Assembly: GCF_000718305.1 (NCBI RefSeq)
Contig: NZ_JOFQ01000006.1
Coordinates: 310,001-374,000, forward strand
Origin: Streptomyces niger
Lineage (GTDB): Bacteria; Actinomycetota; Actinomycetes; Streptomycetales; Streptomycetaceae
DNA length: 64,000 nucleotides
Direction: 5' to 3'
Positions 17,105 through 25,378 of the stretch are shown here, in pieces. The notes below the pieces were generated by a model. It did not search any database. It was not told the DNA's origin and saw only the letters and a list, made by a program, of their open reading frames with translations. How positions within the stretch are numbered: position 1 is the first letter of the stretch; the number at the start of each line of letters is the position of its first letter. Both the position numbers and the translations under genes were made by a program.

Positions 17105-17424
17105 CCCGTGCGCCGGCGGCCCCGCAGCCCGAGAGCACCGACGGCCAGCAGGAGGGCGACCGTGCCCAGGGTGAAGGTCTCGAAGGTGGCCCGGGAGACG
17201 TCCCAGGTGTCGGCGAAGTCGTACCGCAGGCCGACGAGGTGCTTCAGGGTGCCGGGGAACAGCGCCACCCAGCAGCCCAGCACGATCCACGCGTACACGA
17301 GCGACGCGCACACCACGAAGCCGCGCGTGCCGAACGGCACCTCGTACGGGCGGGGCACCTCCGCGTGCCGCAGCCGCAGCCGGATCAGGGCCGGCACCAT
17401 CGCGAGGTACGACAGCAGCAGCGT
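17101..17424 (-). pseudogene. C-terminal remnant of an APC-family amino acid permease
   Basis: About 105 codons with two strong membrane segments: LLLSYLAMVPALIRLRLR, then VPRPYEVPFGTRGFVVCAS, a hydrophobic stretch LVYAWIVLGCWVALFPG and ETFTLGTVALLLAVGALGL, ending LRGRRRTG. This is the last four-helix part of an amino acid/polyamine/organocation transporter. Upstream it is joined at about 17424 to a flavin reductase fragment, with no trace of the first eight helices. Confidence 0.7.
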
Positions 17425-17712
17425 CGATGCGGTGCGTGCCGTGCTCGTGGCCGGTGGCCAGCCGGCAGTCGAAGACCGCGGCGGCGCCGGCCAGCGCGGG
17501 CGCTCCGGTGTGCAGCGGGAACCAGTCCGCGCAGCCGAAGTCGTAGGGCGGTACGGGGTGTCGCCACCGGACGGGCGGCCGGCGAACACGTCCGAGACGT
17601 GCGCCTGACGCACCGTCAGGACATTGGCCGTGAAGACACCGTTGCGCACCGCGGCGTCCGCGAGCGGGCTGCGCCGGTTGACGCACACCAGCAGCGACCC
17701 ATAGTCATGGAT
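17425..17712 (-). pseudogene. Middle/C-terminal part of a flavin reductase, separated and inverted from its 5' end
   Basis: Reading leftward: LLVCVNRRSPLADAAVRNG, VFTANVLTVRQAHVSDVFAG, then (after a one-base frame change near 17560) YDFGCADWFPLHTGAPALAG and AAVFDCRLATGHEHGTHRI. This is the body of an HpaC-type flavin reductase. Its 5' end lies immediately to the right but on the other strand (17742-17915). Homology stops at about 17424, where the permease remnant begins. Confidence 0.7.
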
Positions 17713-17741
17713 CAGCAGACCCCGCACGCCTCGGGAGGCTG

Positions 17742-17915
17742 ATGATGACCCTCACTCTGGACGACGCGGTGGATCCGCGGGCCCGCCGCGCGGACTTCGT
17801 CGCGGCCATGGGCAACGCCGCCACCGGCGTCACGGTGGTCGCCACCGACGGCCCCGCGGGCCGCTTCGCGCAGACGGTCAGCGCGATGAGCTCGGTCTCC
17901 GCCGATCCGCCGGGC
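17742..17915 (+). pseudogene. 5' part of the same flavin reductase, in inverted orientation
   Basis: From ATG 17742 (ribosome site GGGAGG at 17733-17738): MMTLTLDDAVDPRARRADFV, AAMGNAATGVTVVATDGPAG, FAQTVSAMSSVSADPPG. This is the N-terminal strand-helix unit of the flavin reductase fold, and SADPPG is exactly what normally precedes LLVCVNRRS, which starts on the opposite strand at 17707. After 17915 the frame enters unrelated sequence antisense to the lysR gene. Confidence 0.7.
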
Positions 17916-17953
17916 TGGTCAGCTGCCCCATCAGGAGCCCCGGAAGGGGAGGT

Positions 17954-18862
17954 TCAGGCGCCCAGCACCGTCCGGCACACCGCCGCGAACGCCTGGGCGC
18001 GGGCGGTCGGCCGCACCCCCGACAGCTGCGCGAGGACCACCGGCAGCGCCGGCAGCGGATCGGTCAGCCGCAGCGCGACAGCCCGCCCGCCGTCGTACGT
18101 CATGTCGTGCACCGGACGCTGGTTGAGCAGCGCGAAGCCGTGCCCGGCTGCCACCATCGCACGCACCGTTTCGTAACTCGTACTGCGGTGCCGCACCTTC
18201 GGCTCCCTGCCCGTCTTCAGGAACAGCGAGCGGAAGTAGTCCCGGCTCAGCGGCAGATCGAGCAGGATCATCGGCTCGGCCGCCAGCTCCGACAGCCGCA
18301 CCGCACCCGCGCCCGCCAGCGGATGGTCCGGCGGCACCAGCGCGTACGGCGGCGCCACCGCCAGTACCTCCCGCTCGATGTCCGGGTCCAGGCCCAGGTC
18401 GTACAGGAGCGCCAGCTCGCATCTGCCGCCGCGCAGGTCTTGCTGCACCGCCCGGATGTCGCCCTCGGTGACCTGCACCCGCACCGCGGGGTGCGCATCC
18501 CCGAACTCCCGCAGCAGCCGCGGCAGACAGAACGGCGCCAGCGTCTGGAAACAGCCCACCGCCAACTCGCCCACCAGCTCCGTCCCCAGGCTGCGGGCCG
18601 TCTCCGTCAGGTCCTCGGCGTGGGTGAGAAAGCCGCGCAGCTCGTGCAGGAAACGCTCGCCGGCCCGGGTCAGCGACAGGCCCTTGGCGTGGTGCCGGAT
18701 CAGCAGCTGCACGCCCAGCTCCCGCTCCAGATGCGTCACCGCGGTCGAGATCGCCGACTGCGACACACTGATCCGCTGGGCCGCTGCGGTCATGCTGCCG
18801 AGCTCCGCGGCGGCGAGGAAGTAGCGGAGCTGTACGAGGGTGAAGTTGGCGTCCTTGGGCAT
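17954..18862 (-). CDS. LysR family transcriptional regulator
   Basis: 302 residues from ATG 18862 (MPKDANFTLVQLRYFLAAAE), with AAGGA 7 nt upstream; ATG 18892 would add ten residues. N-terminal LysR helix-turn-helix (residues 5-65, MTAAAQRISVSQSAISTAVTHLERELG), linker helix and a periplasmic-binding-protein-like effector domain (about 95-295). Full length. The bound effector is unknown. It lies next to a flavin reductase and amino acid permease, both broken, so its former target may be gone. Confidence 0.9.
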   Translation of the reverse strand: MPKDANFTLVQLRYFLAAAELGSMTAAAQRISVSQSAISTAVTHLERELGVQLLIRHHAKGLSLTRAGERFLHELRGFLTHAEDLTETARSLGTELVGELAVGCFQTLAPFCLPRLLREFGDAHPAVRVQVTEGDIRAVQQDLRGGRCELALLYDLGLDPDIEREVLAVAPPYALVPPDHPLAGAGAVRLSELAAEPMILLDLPLSRDYFRSLFLKTGREPKVRHRSTSYETVRAMVAAGHGFALLNQRPVHDMTYDGGRAVALRLTDPLPALPVVLAQLSGVRPTARAQAFAAVCRTVLGA

Positions 18863-18968
18863 GGCGTGATCCTTGCACCCCGGCTGCATCAATTCATCAG
18901 ATGGCGGAGCCCGGATTTCTCTGCTCGACCGGGTCAGCGGGCGTTGTCAGAACTCCCGACGGGGGCCC

Positions 18969-19456
18969 GGGCTCGGCCGACCGCCGAGGGTGAGGTGCTC
19001 GCCGAGTACGGCAAGCGGGTCTTCCTGCTCGCGGAGGAAGCGGTCGCCGCCGTGCAGCAGGTCAGCGGGCTGGCCACCGGACGGCTGCCGGTCGGCGGCT
19101 CCACCACCGTCGGCACGTACCTGTTGCCCGCGCTGCTGGCCCGGTACCGGGAACGGCACCCCGCCATCGAGTGCGACATCTTCGTCGGCAACGGCGAGGC
19201 CGTGCAGGAGCAGTTGCTCGGCGGTGGCACGGGCCTCGCCCTGATCTCCGAACACGCGGTGCGGGAGGACGTACGGGCCGGGCGGCTGGCCGTACTGCCC
19301 GTCGAACCCGCGCCGCGCCCCCGGCCGGTCAGCCTGGTGCACCGCAGGGACCGCCTGCTGTCCCCGGCGGAACGCGCCTTCCTCGCGCTGCCGCGTGAAC
19401 TGCGTCACTGGCCTGGGGAGTTGCCGGCTCCCGAAACCGCCGGTACGGACGGGTAA
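18969..19456 (+). pseudogene. LysR family regulator remnant with N-terminal and internal deletions
   Basis: The frame reads LTPTAEG-like RPTAEGEVLAEYGKRVFLLA, then GRLPVGGSTTVGTYLLPALL and DIFVGNGEAVQEQLLGGGTG, which is a LysR linker plus the first effector subdomain. At about 19246 it jumps from GLALI to SEHAVREDVRAGRLAVLPVE, the last strand region of the same type of protein, skipping about 100 codons in frame. The DNA-binding domain is missing, as nothing upstream continues the family. It ends at TAA 19456. Confidence 0.7.
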
Positions 19457-19706
19457 CGGCCTTTCGGAGGCAGTGGCGTGCGCCACGTACCGCACTTATC
19501 CGGCCGTCACCCCGTGCCTTCCGCCCGGACGGCCGGTTGCGTCCGGACAGGCCCGTGATCAGCCCAAGTGCGGTGCGGAGTGCGGTTCGGGGCGATTCCG
19601 CCGAACCCTTCCCGCAAACAAGGTCGGTGGGGCGGTGACCGGCCCGTAGCGGCGCGTGATCGGGGTGGCACGCACTGCCATCGAAGCGGTGTGCGCCCGC
19701 GCGGAA

Positions 19707-19806
19707 GTGCATCCATGCACCCGTATCGGAGGATGCAATATTGCACTTTTGCCTGGCAGGGGCGAACGTGCGCCCTGCTCAAGCGACTTGTGGCACCCAG
19801 TGCCAC
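19707..19806. promoter_or_regulatory. Cluster of three inverted repeats in a long intergenic region
   Basis: Within 100 bp: GTGCAT-CC-ATGCAC (19707-19720), the perfect 12-bp palindrome TGCAATATTGCA (19734-19745) and GTGGCAC-CCA-GTGCCAC (19790-19806). The block is AT-richer than its surroundings. It lies in the 571-bp stretch 19457-20027, in which I see no convincing coding sequence, so it may be the control region of the small gene at 20028 or of a lost gene. Confidence 0.45.
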
Positions 19807-20027
19807 CCGTACCCCGCCGACCTGGCCACCCGGACCGCATCAGCAAACCCCCGCCCCCGTGCAACGCGCTTATATCTCCCGGTCGGCAATGTGACTGGAT
19901 CGGAGTATGCGCGAAAGCGAACGAGCCGCCACAGTAACCGGACCGAATCAGGCAGGACCGAAGGACGCCCTCCGGGAGGGGGCGCGCCGAACGGACTGCC
20001 GCACACGGATGGGGTGGGAAAAGAAGT

Positions 20028-20309
20028 GTGGGCTGTGATGGTGCGGTGAGGGCGCTGCAGGTGAGGCAGGGCGACCTGGTCCTCATTCAGGGCCGTTGGC
20101 GGCAAGTCCAGTCCGTTAGAGCGGATGTGCGGGCAGGGGGAGGACCGGCCGTGGTGCTGGTCTTCCAGCGGGGTTCGGCAGCGCGCGTCCGCGCCGCCGA
20201 CGCACTCGCGGTACAGCGCGGCACCCGGTCCTCGCGGCCGCAGGCGCCGTGCACGACCGTACGTACCACCACCGCACGACGCGTCGGCACGGCCGGTGAG
20301 GCCCGCTGA
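20028..20309 (+). CDS. Small hypothetical protein
   Basis: 93 residues from GTG 20028 (87 from GTG 20046). The core GDLVLIQGRWRQVQSVRADV and AVVLVFQRGSAARVRAADAL looks like a small beta-barrel (short hydrophobic strands alternating with Arg/Gly turns), and codon third positions are GC as in real genes here; I have seen no named family. The last 25 residues are Arg/Thr rich and less convincing. Stands alone between a long regulatory-looking region and the MFS gene. The following 327 bp (20310-20636) hold only a 15-bp tandem repeat (CGGCACCGCGTCCAY, 2.4 copies, 20389-20425). Confidence 0.5.
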   Translation: MGCDGAVRALQVRQGDLVLIQGRWRQVQSVRADVRAGGGPAVVLVFQRGSAARVRAADALAVQRGTRSSRPQAPCTTVRTTTARRVGTAGEAR

Positions 20310-20636
20310 CCGATCCGCGGACGCGGCCGGCGTCCGGAGACGACCGATGCACCCCCGTCTCCGGGCGCCGCGCCGTGCCCGGCACCGCCGGCACCGCGTC
20401 CATCGGCACCGCGTCCACCGGCACCTCGGCCCGCGCGACCCCCGTACGCGCCGCCGAGCGGGCTGCCCGTCGCGGGTGCGGACACCGCGTGATCCGGCGC
20501 CGCGGGCCCCGTCCTAGAATGGCCTCTCGGCCGCGTCGGCGCGGGCCCGCGGCCGAGTCCCCCTGTCGCACGCCTGCCCTCTCCCGACGTACGCCCAGCA
20601 CCGAACCGTACGGACGGAAGAGCAGGACCAGGACGC

Positions 20637-21875
20637 ATGCCGAACCCACCCGCGGACGTGGCCACGGAACCGACCGCCACCCCACCCGACGCCTACGCCC
20701 GCAAGGCGGTACTCGCCTCCGCCGTCGGGTACGGCCTGGAGGGCTTCGACCTCCTCATCCTCAGCTTCGCGCTCTCCGCGATCACCACCGGGCTGCACCT
20801 GGACCCCACCCAGGCCGGCTCGCTCACCACCATCACCCTGATCGGCTGCGTCGTCGGCGGTCTCCTCTTCGGTGTGCTCTCCGACCGCCTCGGCCGCATC
20901 CGCGTCCTGACCTGGTCGATCATCCTCTTCGCCGTCTTCACCGGGCTCACCGCGGCCGCCCAGGACTTCACCCAGCTGGCCATCGCCCGCTTCGTCGCCG
21001 GCATGGGCATCGGCGGCGAGTTCGGCATCGGCATGGCGCTCGCCGCCGAGGCGTTCCCCAGCCGCAAGCGCGCCCGCGGCACTTCGTACGTCGGCCTCGG
21101 CTGGCAGACCGGCGTCCTCGCTGCCGCCCTGGTCTCCGCGCCCGTCATCGAAGCCTGGGGCTGGCGCGCCCTCTTCGCCCTCGGTGTGCTGCCCGCCGTC
21201 GCGGCTTTCCTCTTCCGCCGCACCATGCACGAGCCCGCCGCCTTCACCGCGGCGAAGACCGCCGAGCGCCCGGCCACCGCGCCGCTGCGCTCCCTGGTCG
21301 CCACCCCCACCGCGCGCCGCGCCACCCTCGGCGTCCTCGTCCTGACCTCGGTACAGAACTTCGGCTACTACGGCATCATGACCTGGCTGCCGAGCTACCT
21401 CTCCCAGCAGTTCGGCTACAGCCTCACCAAGTCCGGCGCCTGGACCGCCGGCACCGTCGTCGGCATGGCCTGCGGCATCCTCGCCTTCGGGCACCTCGCC
21501 GACCGCATCGGCCGCCGCCCCACGTTCTGGATCTTCCAGGCCGGCTCGGTCGTCACGGTCCTCGCGTACGCCACGCTGTCCACGCCCACCGCGCTCCTCA
21601 TCGGCGGCGCGGTCATGGGCGCGTTCGTCAACGGCATGACCGGCGGCTACGGCGCGCTCATCGCCGAGCTGTACCCGACGCATGCCCGCGCCACCGCGCA
21701 GAACGTCCTCTTCAACGTCGGCCGCGGCATCGGCGGACTGGCCCCGCTGGTGGTCGCCCTCGTCGCCCACACCTACGGCTTCCAGAAGGCCATCGGCCTG
21801 CTCGCCGTCATCTACGTCCTGGACATGGCAGCGATGCTGCTGATCCCGGAGCGGAAGGGCGCGGAGCTGGACTGA
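20637..21875 (+). CDS. MFS transporter (aromatic acid:H+ symporter-like)
   Basis: 412 residues from ATG 20637. Twelve hydrophobic segments, with the cytoplasmic loop motif DRLGRIR between helices 2 and 3 and the repeated DRIGRR between 8 and 9. The first helix has YGLEGFDLLILSFAL, with the acidic pair typical of the AAHS and shikimate/sialate-type symporters, and MGIGGEFGIGMALAAEAFPSRKR follows in helix 4/5. Probably imports a carboxylated organic substrate with protons; the substrate is not deducible. Stand-alone gene, with strong terminator hairpins right after its stop. Confidence 0.88.
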   Translation: MPNPPADVATEPTATPPDAYARKAVLASAVGYGLEGFDLLILSFALSAITTGLHLDPTQAGSLTTITLIGCVVGGLLFGVLSDRLGRIRVLTWSIILFAVFTGLTAAAQDFTQLAIARFVAGMGIGGEFGIGMALAAEAFPSRKRARGTSYVGLGWQTGVLAAALVSAPVIEAWGWRALFALGVLPAVAAFLFRRTMHEPAAFTAAKTAERPATAPLRSLVATPTARRATLGVLVLTSVQNFGYYGIMTWLPSYLSQQFGYSLTKSGAWTAGTVVGMACGILAFGHLADRIGRRPTFWIFQAGSVVTVLAYATLSTPTALLIGGAVMGAFVNGMTGGYGALIAELYPTHARATAQNVLFNVGRGIGGLAPLVVALVAHTYGFQKAIGLLAVIYVLDMAAMLLIPERKGAELD

Positions 21876-21876
21876 G

Positions 21877-21951
21877 GGGCTTGCGTAAAGCAAGCCCTCC
21901 GGCGATTGAGGGCCCGGGGTGTTCCGGGGCAGAGCCCCCGGAACACCCCGG
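21877..21951. terminator. Double hairpin, member of a common Streptomyces intergenic repeat family
   Basis: Two hairpins lie between the convergent MFS and bioD genes. First: GGGCTTGC-GTAAA-GCAAGCCC (21877-21897), 8-bp perfect stem. Second: a 16-bp perfect stem with a 6-nt loop (21914-21929 with 21936-21951). Between them is CTCCGGCGATTGAGG, which I recognise as the hallmark of a short repeat found many times between genes in Streptomyces chromosomes. Likely a bidirectional terminator. Confidence 0.75.
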
Positions 21952-21959
21952 CGCGGCCG

Positions 21960-22652
21960 TCACCCGCCCCACGTACCTCCCAGCCGAGGCGCCAGCCACC
22001 GTGCCGCCTCGGCCCGGAAACGGGCCGGCGGCAAGGCTCCGGACCCGGCCGGCACAAGGCCGAGCAACGGCGCCCCCGCCACCTCCGGCAGATCCTCCAC
22101 GTTGCAGCGCGAGGCAAGATCCGGCTCGGCGGGCCAGCTGCCGATGACGACACCGGGCGTCTCGATGCCCGCCGTCCGCAGCGCGAGCGCCGTCAGCGCC
22201 GTGGCGTTGAGCGTGCCGAGCCCGGCCTGCGCGACCATCAGCACCGGTGCGCCGAGCGCCTTCGCCGCGTCGGCGAGGGTCGCGCCGGTCTCGTCGAACC
22301 GGACCAGCAGCCCGCCGGCGCCCTCCACCAGCACCACGTCGTGCTCGGTGGCCAGCTTCTCCGCCGCCTCGGCGATCTGCTCCGTACGCACCGGCGGCAG
22401 CCCGGCCCGGCGGGCGGCCGTCGCGGGTGCCAGCGGCTCGGGGAACCGGGCGATCTCGGCGGTGGTCACCGCGTCGCCGGCCAGCCGCGCCACCTCGGCC
22501 GCATCGCCCGGTTCGCCCGGAGCGACGCCGGTCTGGGCGGCTTTGAGCACGGCGACCGAGCGGCCGCGGGCCAGTTCGGCGGCGGCGATGGCGGCGGTGG
22601 TGACCGTCTTGCCGATCTCCGTGCCCGTGCCCGTGATGAACAGCACCGACAT
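21960..22652 (-). CDS. bioD: Dethiobiotin synthetase
   Basis: 230 residues from ATG 22652 ([20 protein letters not shown]). P-loop GTGTEIGKT at residues 8-16, substrate-side motif KAAQTGV and the metal/phosphate motif [12 protein letters not shown] near residue 105. It carboxylates and closes 7,8-diaminopelargonate to dethiobiotin with ATP. The start is 16 bp after the bioA stop, so it is the last gene of bioB-bioA-bioD. The C-terminal region is slightly Ala/Arg rich, as in other streptomycetes. Confidence 0.95.
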   Translation of the reverse strand: MSVLFITGTGTEIGKTVTTAAIAAAELARGRSVAVLKAAQTGVAPGEPGDAAEVARLAGDAVTTAEIARFPEPLAPATAARRAGLPPVRTEQIAEAAEKLATEHDVVLVEGAGGLLVRFDETGATLADAAKALGAPVLMVAQAGLGTLNATALTALALRTAGIETPGVVIGSWPAEPDLASRCNVEDLPEVAGAPLLGLVPAGSGALPPARFRAEAARWLAPRLGGTWGG

Positions 22653-22668
22653 GTGAAACGTGTTCCTC

Positions 22669-23979
22669 TCAGCCCTCGCGCGCGGCGGCACACACCGCGG
22701 CACAGATACGGGCGATGTCCTCGTCGCCGGTGATGTACGGCGGCATGGTGTAGATGAGGTCGCGGAACGGGCGCAGCCAGACGCCCTCGCCGACGGCGGC
22801 CCGGGTCGCGGCCGTCATGTTGATCGGATGGTCGAGCTGGACGACGCCGATGGCGCCCAGTACCCGTACGTCCCGAACGCCCGGGATCGTCCTGGCCCGT
22901 TTCAGGCCGTCCCGCAGCCCGGCCTCGATCCGCTTGATCTCCTGGCGCCAGTCCTGCTGGAGGAGGACGTCCAGGGAGGCGCCCGCGACCGCGGCGGCCA
23001 GCGGGTTGGCCATGAACGTCGGCCCGTGTGCGAGCACCGGCACCTCGCCGCGGGAGATCCCGTCGGCCACCCGCGGCGTGCACAGCGTCGCCGCCATGGT
23101 CAGGTAGCCGCCGGTCAGCGCCTTCCCGACGCACATGACGTCCGGTACGACGCCCGCGTGCCCGGCCGCGAAGAGTTCGCCGGTCCGGCCGAAGCCGGTG
23201 GCGATTTCGTCGAGGACGAGCAGGACGTCGTGCGCGTCGCACGCCTCCCGCAGCACCTTCAGGTACGCGGGGGAGTGGAAGCGCATGCCGCCCGCGCCCT
23301 GCACGACCGGCTCGACGATCACCGCGGCCAGCTCCTCGGCGTGGCGGCCGATCAGCTCCCGCAGGTGGTCGGCGTACGCCTCGTCCAGCGGCGCGTCGAA
23401 GCCGGCGGGCGGCTCGTCGGCGAACACCTGCCGGGGCAGTACCCCGGACCACAGGTCGTGCATCCCGCCGTCCGGGTCGCACACCGACATCGGCTGCCAG
23501 GTGTCGCCGTGGTAGCCGCCGCGCCAGGTCAGCAGCCGCTGCTTGGCCGGGCGGCCGAGCGAACGCCAGTACTGCAGGCACATCTTGGCGGCGACCTCGA
23601 CCGAGACGGACCCGGAGTCGCACAGGAAGACGTGCTCCAGGTCGCCCGGCGCGAGGTCCGCGAGCCGCTTCGCGAGCCGGACGGCGGGCTCGTGCGTGAG
23701 CCCGCCGAACATCACATGGCTCATCCGGTCCAGCTGGCCGCGCGCGGCCTCGTTGAGCACCGGGTGGTTGTAGCCGTGGATCGCGGACCACCAGGACGAC
23801 ATGCCGTCGACCAGCTCGGTGTGGCCCTGCACCGGTTCGGCGGTGCGCAGCCGGACCCCGGCGGCGGACTCGATCACCAGCGGATCGTCCGTGCCGGGCA
23901 TCGGGCCGTACGGGTGCCATACGTGCTGCCGGTCCAGGGCCAGCAGGTCGTGCGTGTCCATGGTTTCCGGCTCAGGCAT
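22669..23979 (-). CDS. bioA: Adenosylmethionine-8-amino-7-oxononanoate transaminase
   Basis: 436 residues from ATG 23979 ([16 protein letters not shown]); ATG 23961 is an alternative. Fold-type I PLP enzyme: [13 protein letters not shown] at the start, [18 protein letters not shown]-Asp region [16 protein letters not shown] and lysine motif [16 protein letters not shown]. It makes 7,8-diaminopelargonate using S-adenosylmethionine as amino donor. The ATG lies 8 bp inside the end of bioB (AATGCCTGA), which indicates translational coupling. Confidence 0.95.
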   Translation of the reverse strand: MPEPETMDTHDLLALDRQHVWHPYGPMPGTDDPLVIESAAGVRLRTAEPVQGHTELVDGMSSWWSAIHGYNHPVLNEAARGQLDRMSHVMFGGLTHEPAVRLAKRLADLAPGDLEHVFLCDSGSVSVEVAAKMCLQYWRSLGRPAKQRLLTWRGGYHGDTWQPMSVCDPDGGMHDLWSGVLPRQVFADEPPAGFDAPLDEAYADHLRELIGRHAEELAAVIVEPVVQGAGGMRFHSPAYLKVLREACDAHDVLLVLDEIATGFGRTGELFAAGHAGVVPDVMCVGKALTGGYLTMAATLCTPRVADGISRGEVPVLAHGPTFMANPLAAAVAGASLDVLLQQDWRQEIKRIEAGLRDGLKRARTIPGVRDVRVLGAIGVVQLDHPINMTAATRAAVGEGVWLRPFRDLIYTMPPYITGDEDIARICAAVCAAAREG

Positions 23980-25240
23980 TGGGCGGCAGGTCGGTGCCGG
24001 CGCCCCGGCGGCGTACCGCGACCAGGTCCGTACGGACACCGTCGGCGTCCCGCGCCTCCGCCACCGCACCGGCGGGCACCGGCTCGGGTTCGGCGGCGGT
24101 CACCGGTTCCGGCTCGGCACCGCCGTCACCGCACGGCCCGCAGCCACCGCCCGCGGCCTCCTTGGCGTGCCCCCCGCAGCCGCCGCCCGCGGCCTCTTCG
24201 GCGTGCCCGCCGCAGCCGGCCGCGGCGAGCGCGTCGGCGCGGTGCGCGGGCAGCGTGGTGGTGTCCGTGCCCTCGACCTCGAACCCGGCGTCCGCGATCA
24301 TCGCCAGGTCGTCCTTGCCGGCCTGGCCCTCACTGGTGAGGTAGTCGCCCAGGAAGATGGAGTTGGCCAGGTGCAGCGCGAGCGGCTGGAGGGTGCGCAG
24401 ATGCACCTCGCGCCCGCCGGCGAGGCGTACCTCGACGTCCGGGCAGACGAAGCGGACCATGGCCAGGATGCGCAGGGCGCGCTGGGGGGTGAGGTGCCAC
24501 TCCTTGGCCAGCGGGGTGCCCTCGAAGGGGATCAGGAAGTTGACCGGCACCGAGTCCGGGTCCAGGTCGCGCAGCGAGAAGACCACGTCGACGAGGTCCT
24601 CGTCGGTCTCGCCCATGCCCGCGATCAGGCCGGAACACGCCGACATGCCCGCCGCCTGGGCCTGCTGCACGGTCGAGACCCGGTCCGCGTACGTATGAGT
24701 CGTCGTGATCTGTCCGTACTGCGCCTCGGACGTGTTGAGGTTGTGGTTGTACGCGTCGGCGCCCGCTTCCCGCAGCCGCGACGCCTGGCCGTCGGAGAGC
24801 AGACCCAGGCAGGCGCAGACCTCCACGCCCTCGTTCTGCTCCTTGATGGCCGAGATCGTCTGCGAGACCCGGTCCACGTCCTTGTCCGTCGGCCCGCGGC
24901 CGCTCGCGACGAGGCAGACGCGCTTGGCGCCGCCCGCGACGCCGGCGGCGGCCGCCTTGGAGGCCTCGTCGGGCTTGAGCCAGGTGTACTTGAGGATCTC
25001 GGCCTTGGAGCCCAGCCGCTGGGAGCAGTACGAGCAGTCCTCGGGGCACAGGCCCGACTTCAGGTTGACCAGATAGTTCAGCTTCACCCGCCGCCCGAAC
25101 CACTGGCGGCGGACCTTGCCCGCCGCCGCCACGACGTCGAGCAGCTCGTCATCGGATGTCGCCAGTACGGCGAGTGCCTCTTCGCGGGTCGGCGACTCGC
25201 GTCGCAGGCCCTTCTCCACCAGAGCGTTCAGCAGGTCCAT
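23972..25240 (-). CDS. bioB: Biotin synthase with a Cys/His/Gly-rich C-terminal extension
   Basis: 422 residues from ATG 25240. Radical SAM enzyme: the iron-sulfur motif CPEDCSYC lies near residue 66, followed by [21 protein letters not shown] and [11 protein letters not shown]; the [2Fe-2S] ligands are C98-type in [11 protein letters not shown] in ACLGLLS, and the R of LAGGRE. It inserts sulfur into dethiobiotin. The catalytic core ends near 325 ([15 protein letters not shown]); about 95 extra residues follow, containing [24 protein letters not shown] and CGPCGDGG, i.e. tandem Cys/His units, then an acidic-Pro tail. First gene of the minus-strand operon, divergent from bioF (138-bp gap, where a TAGAC/GTCTA pair at 25328-25356 is the only visible repeat). 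Confidence 0.95.
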   Translation of the reverse strand: MDLLNALVEKGLRRESPTREEALAVLATSDDELLDVVAAAGKVRRQWFGRRVKLNYLVNLKSGLCPEDCSYCSQRLGSKAEILKYTWLKPDEASKAAAAGVAGGAKRVCLVASGRGPTDKDVDRVSQTISAIKEQNEGVEVCACLGLLSDGQASRLREAGADAYNHNLNTSEAQYGQITTTHTYADRVSTVQQAQAAGMSACSGLIAGMGETDEDLVDVVFSLRDLDPDSVPVNFLIPFEGTPLAKEWHLTPQRALRILAMVRFVCPDVEVRLAGGREVHLRTLQPLALHLANSIFLGDYLTSEGQAGKDDLAMIADAGFEVEGTDTTTLPAHRADALAAAGCGGHAEEAAGGGCGGHAKEAAGGGCGPCGDGGAEPEPVTAAEPEPVPAGAVAEARDADGVRTDLVAVRRRGAGTDLPPNA

Positions 25241-25378
25241 GGCGAAGATCCTGGCCTACGGCACCGGCCGCGGCCAAGGAGGATTCCGACAACGCCGCAG
25301 GTTGGGGGTGTGTGTATTGCCACACCGTAGACAGGCGTAACGACCGCTAACGTCTATCGACAGCCGACAAACCCGAGG

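Noticed and set aside
19559..20086. 175-codon minus-strand frame in the intergenic region before 20028
   Set aside because: No ribosome site and no recognisable segment; composition unlike real proteins of the window.
25241..25378. BirA- or BioQ-type operator between bioB and bioF
   Set aside because: Only a 5-bp TAGAC/GTCTA pair was seen; no match to a known biotin operator that I could defend.
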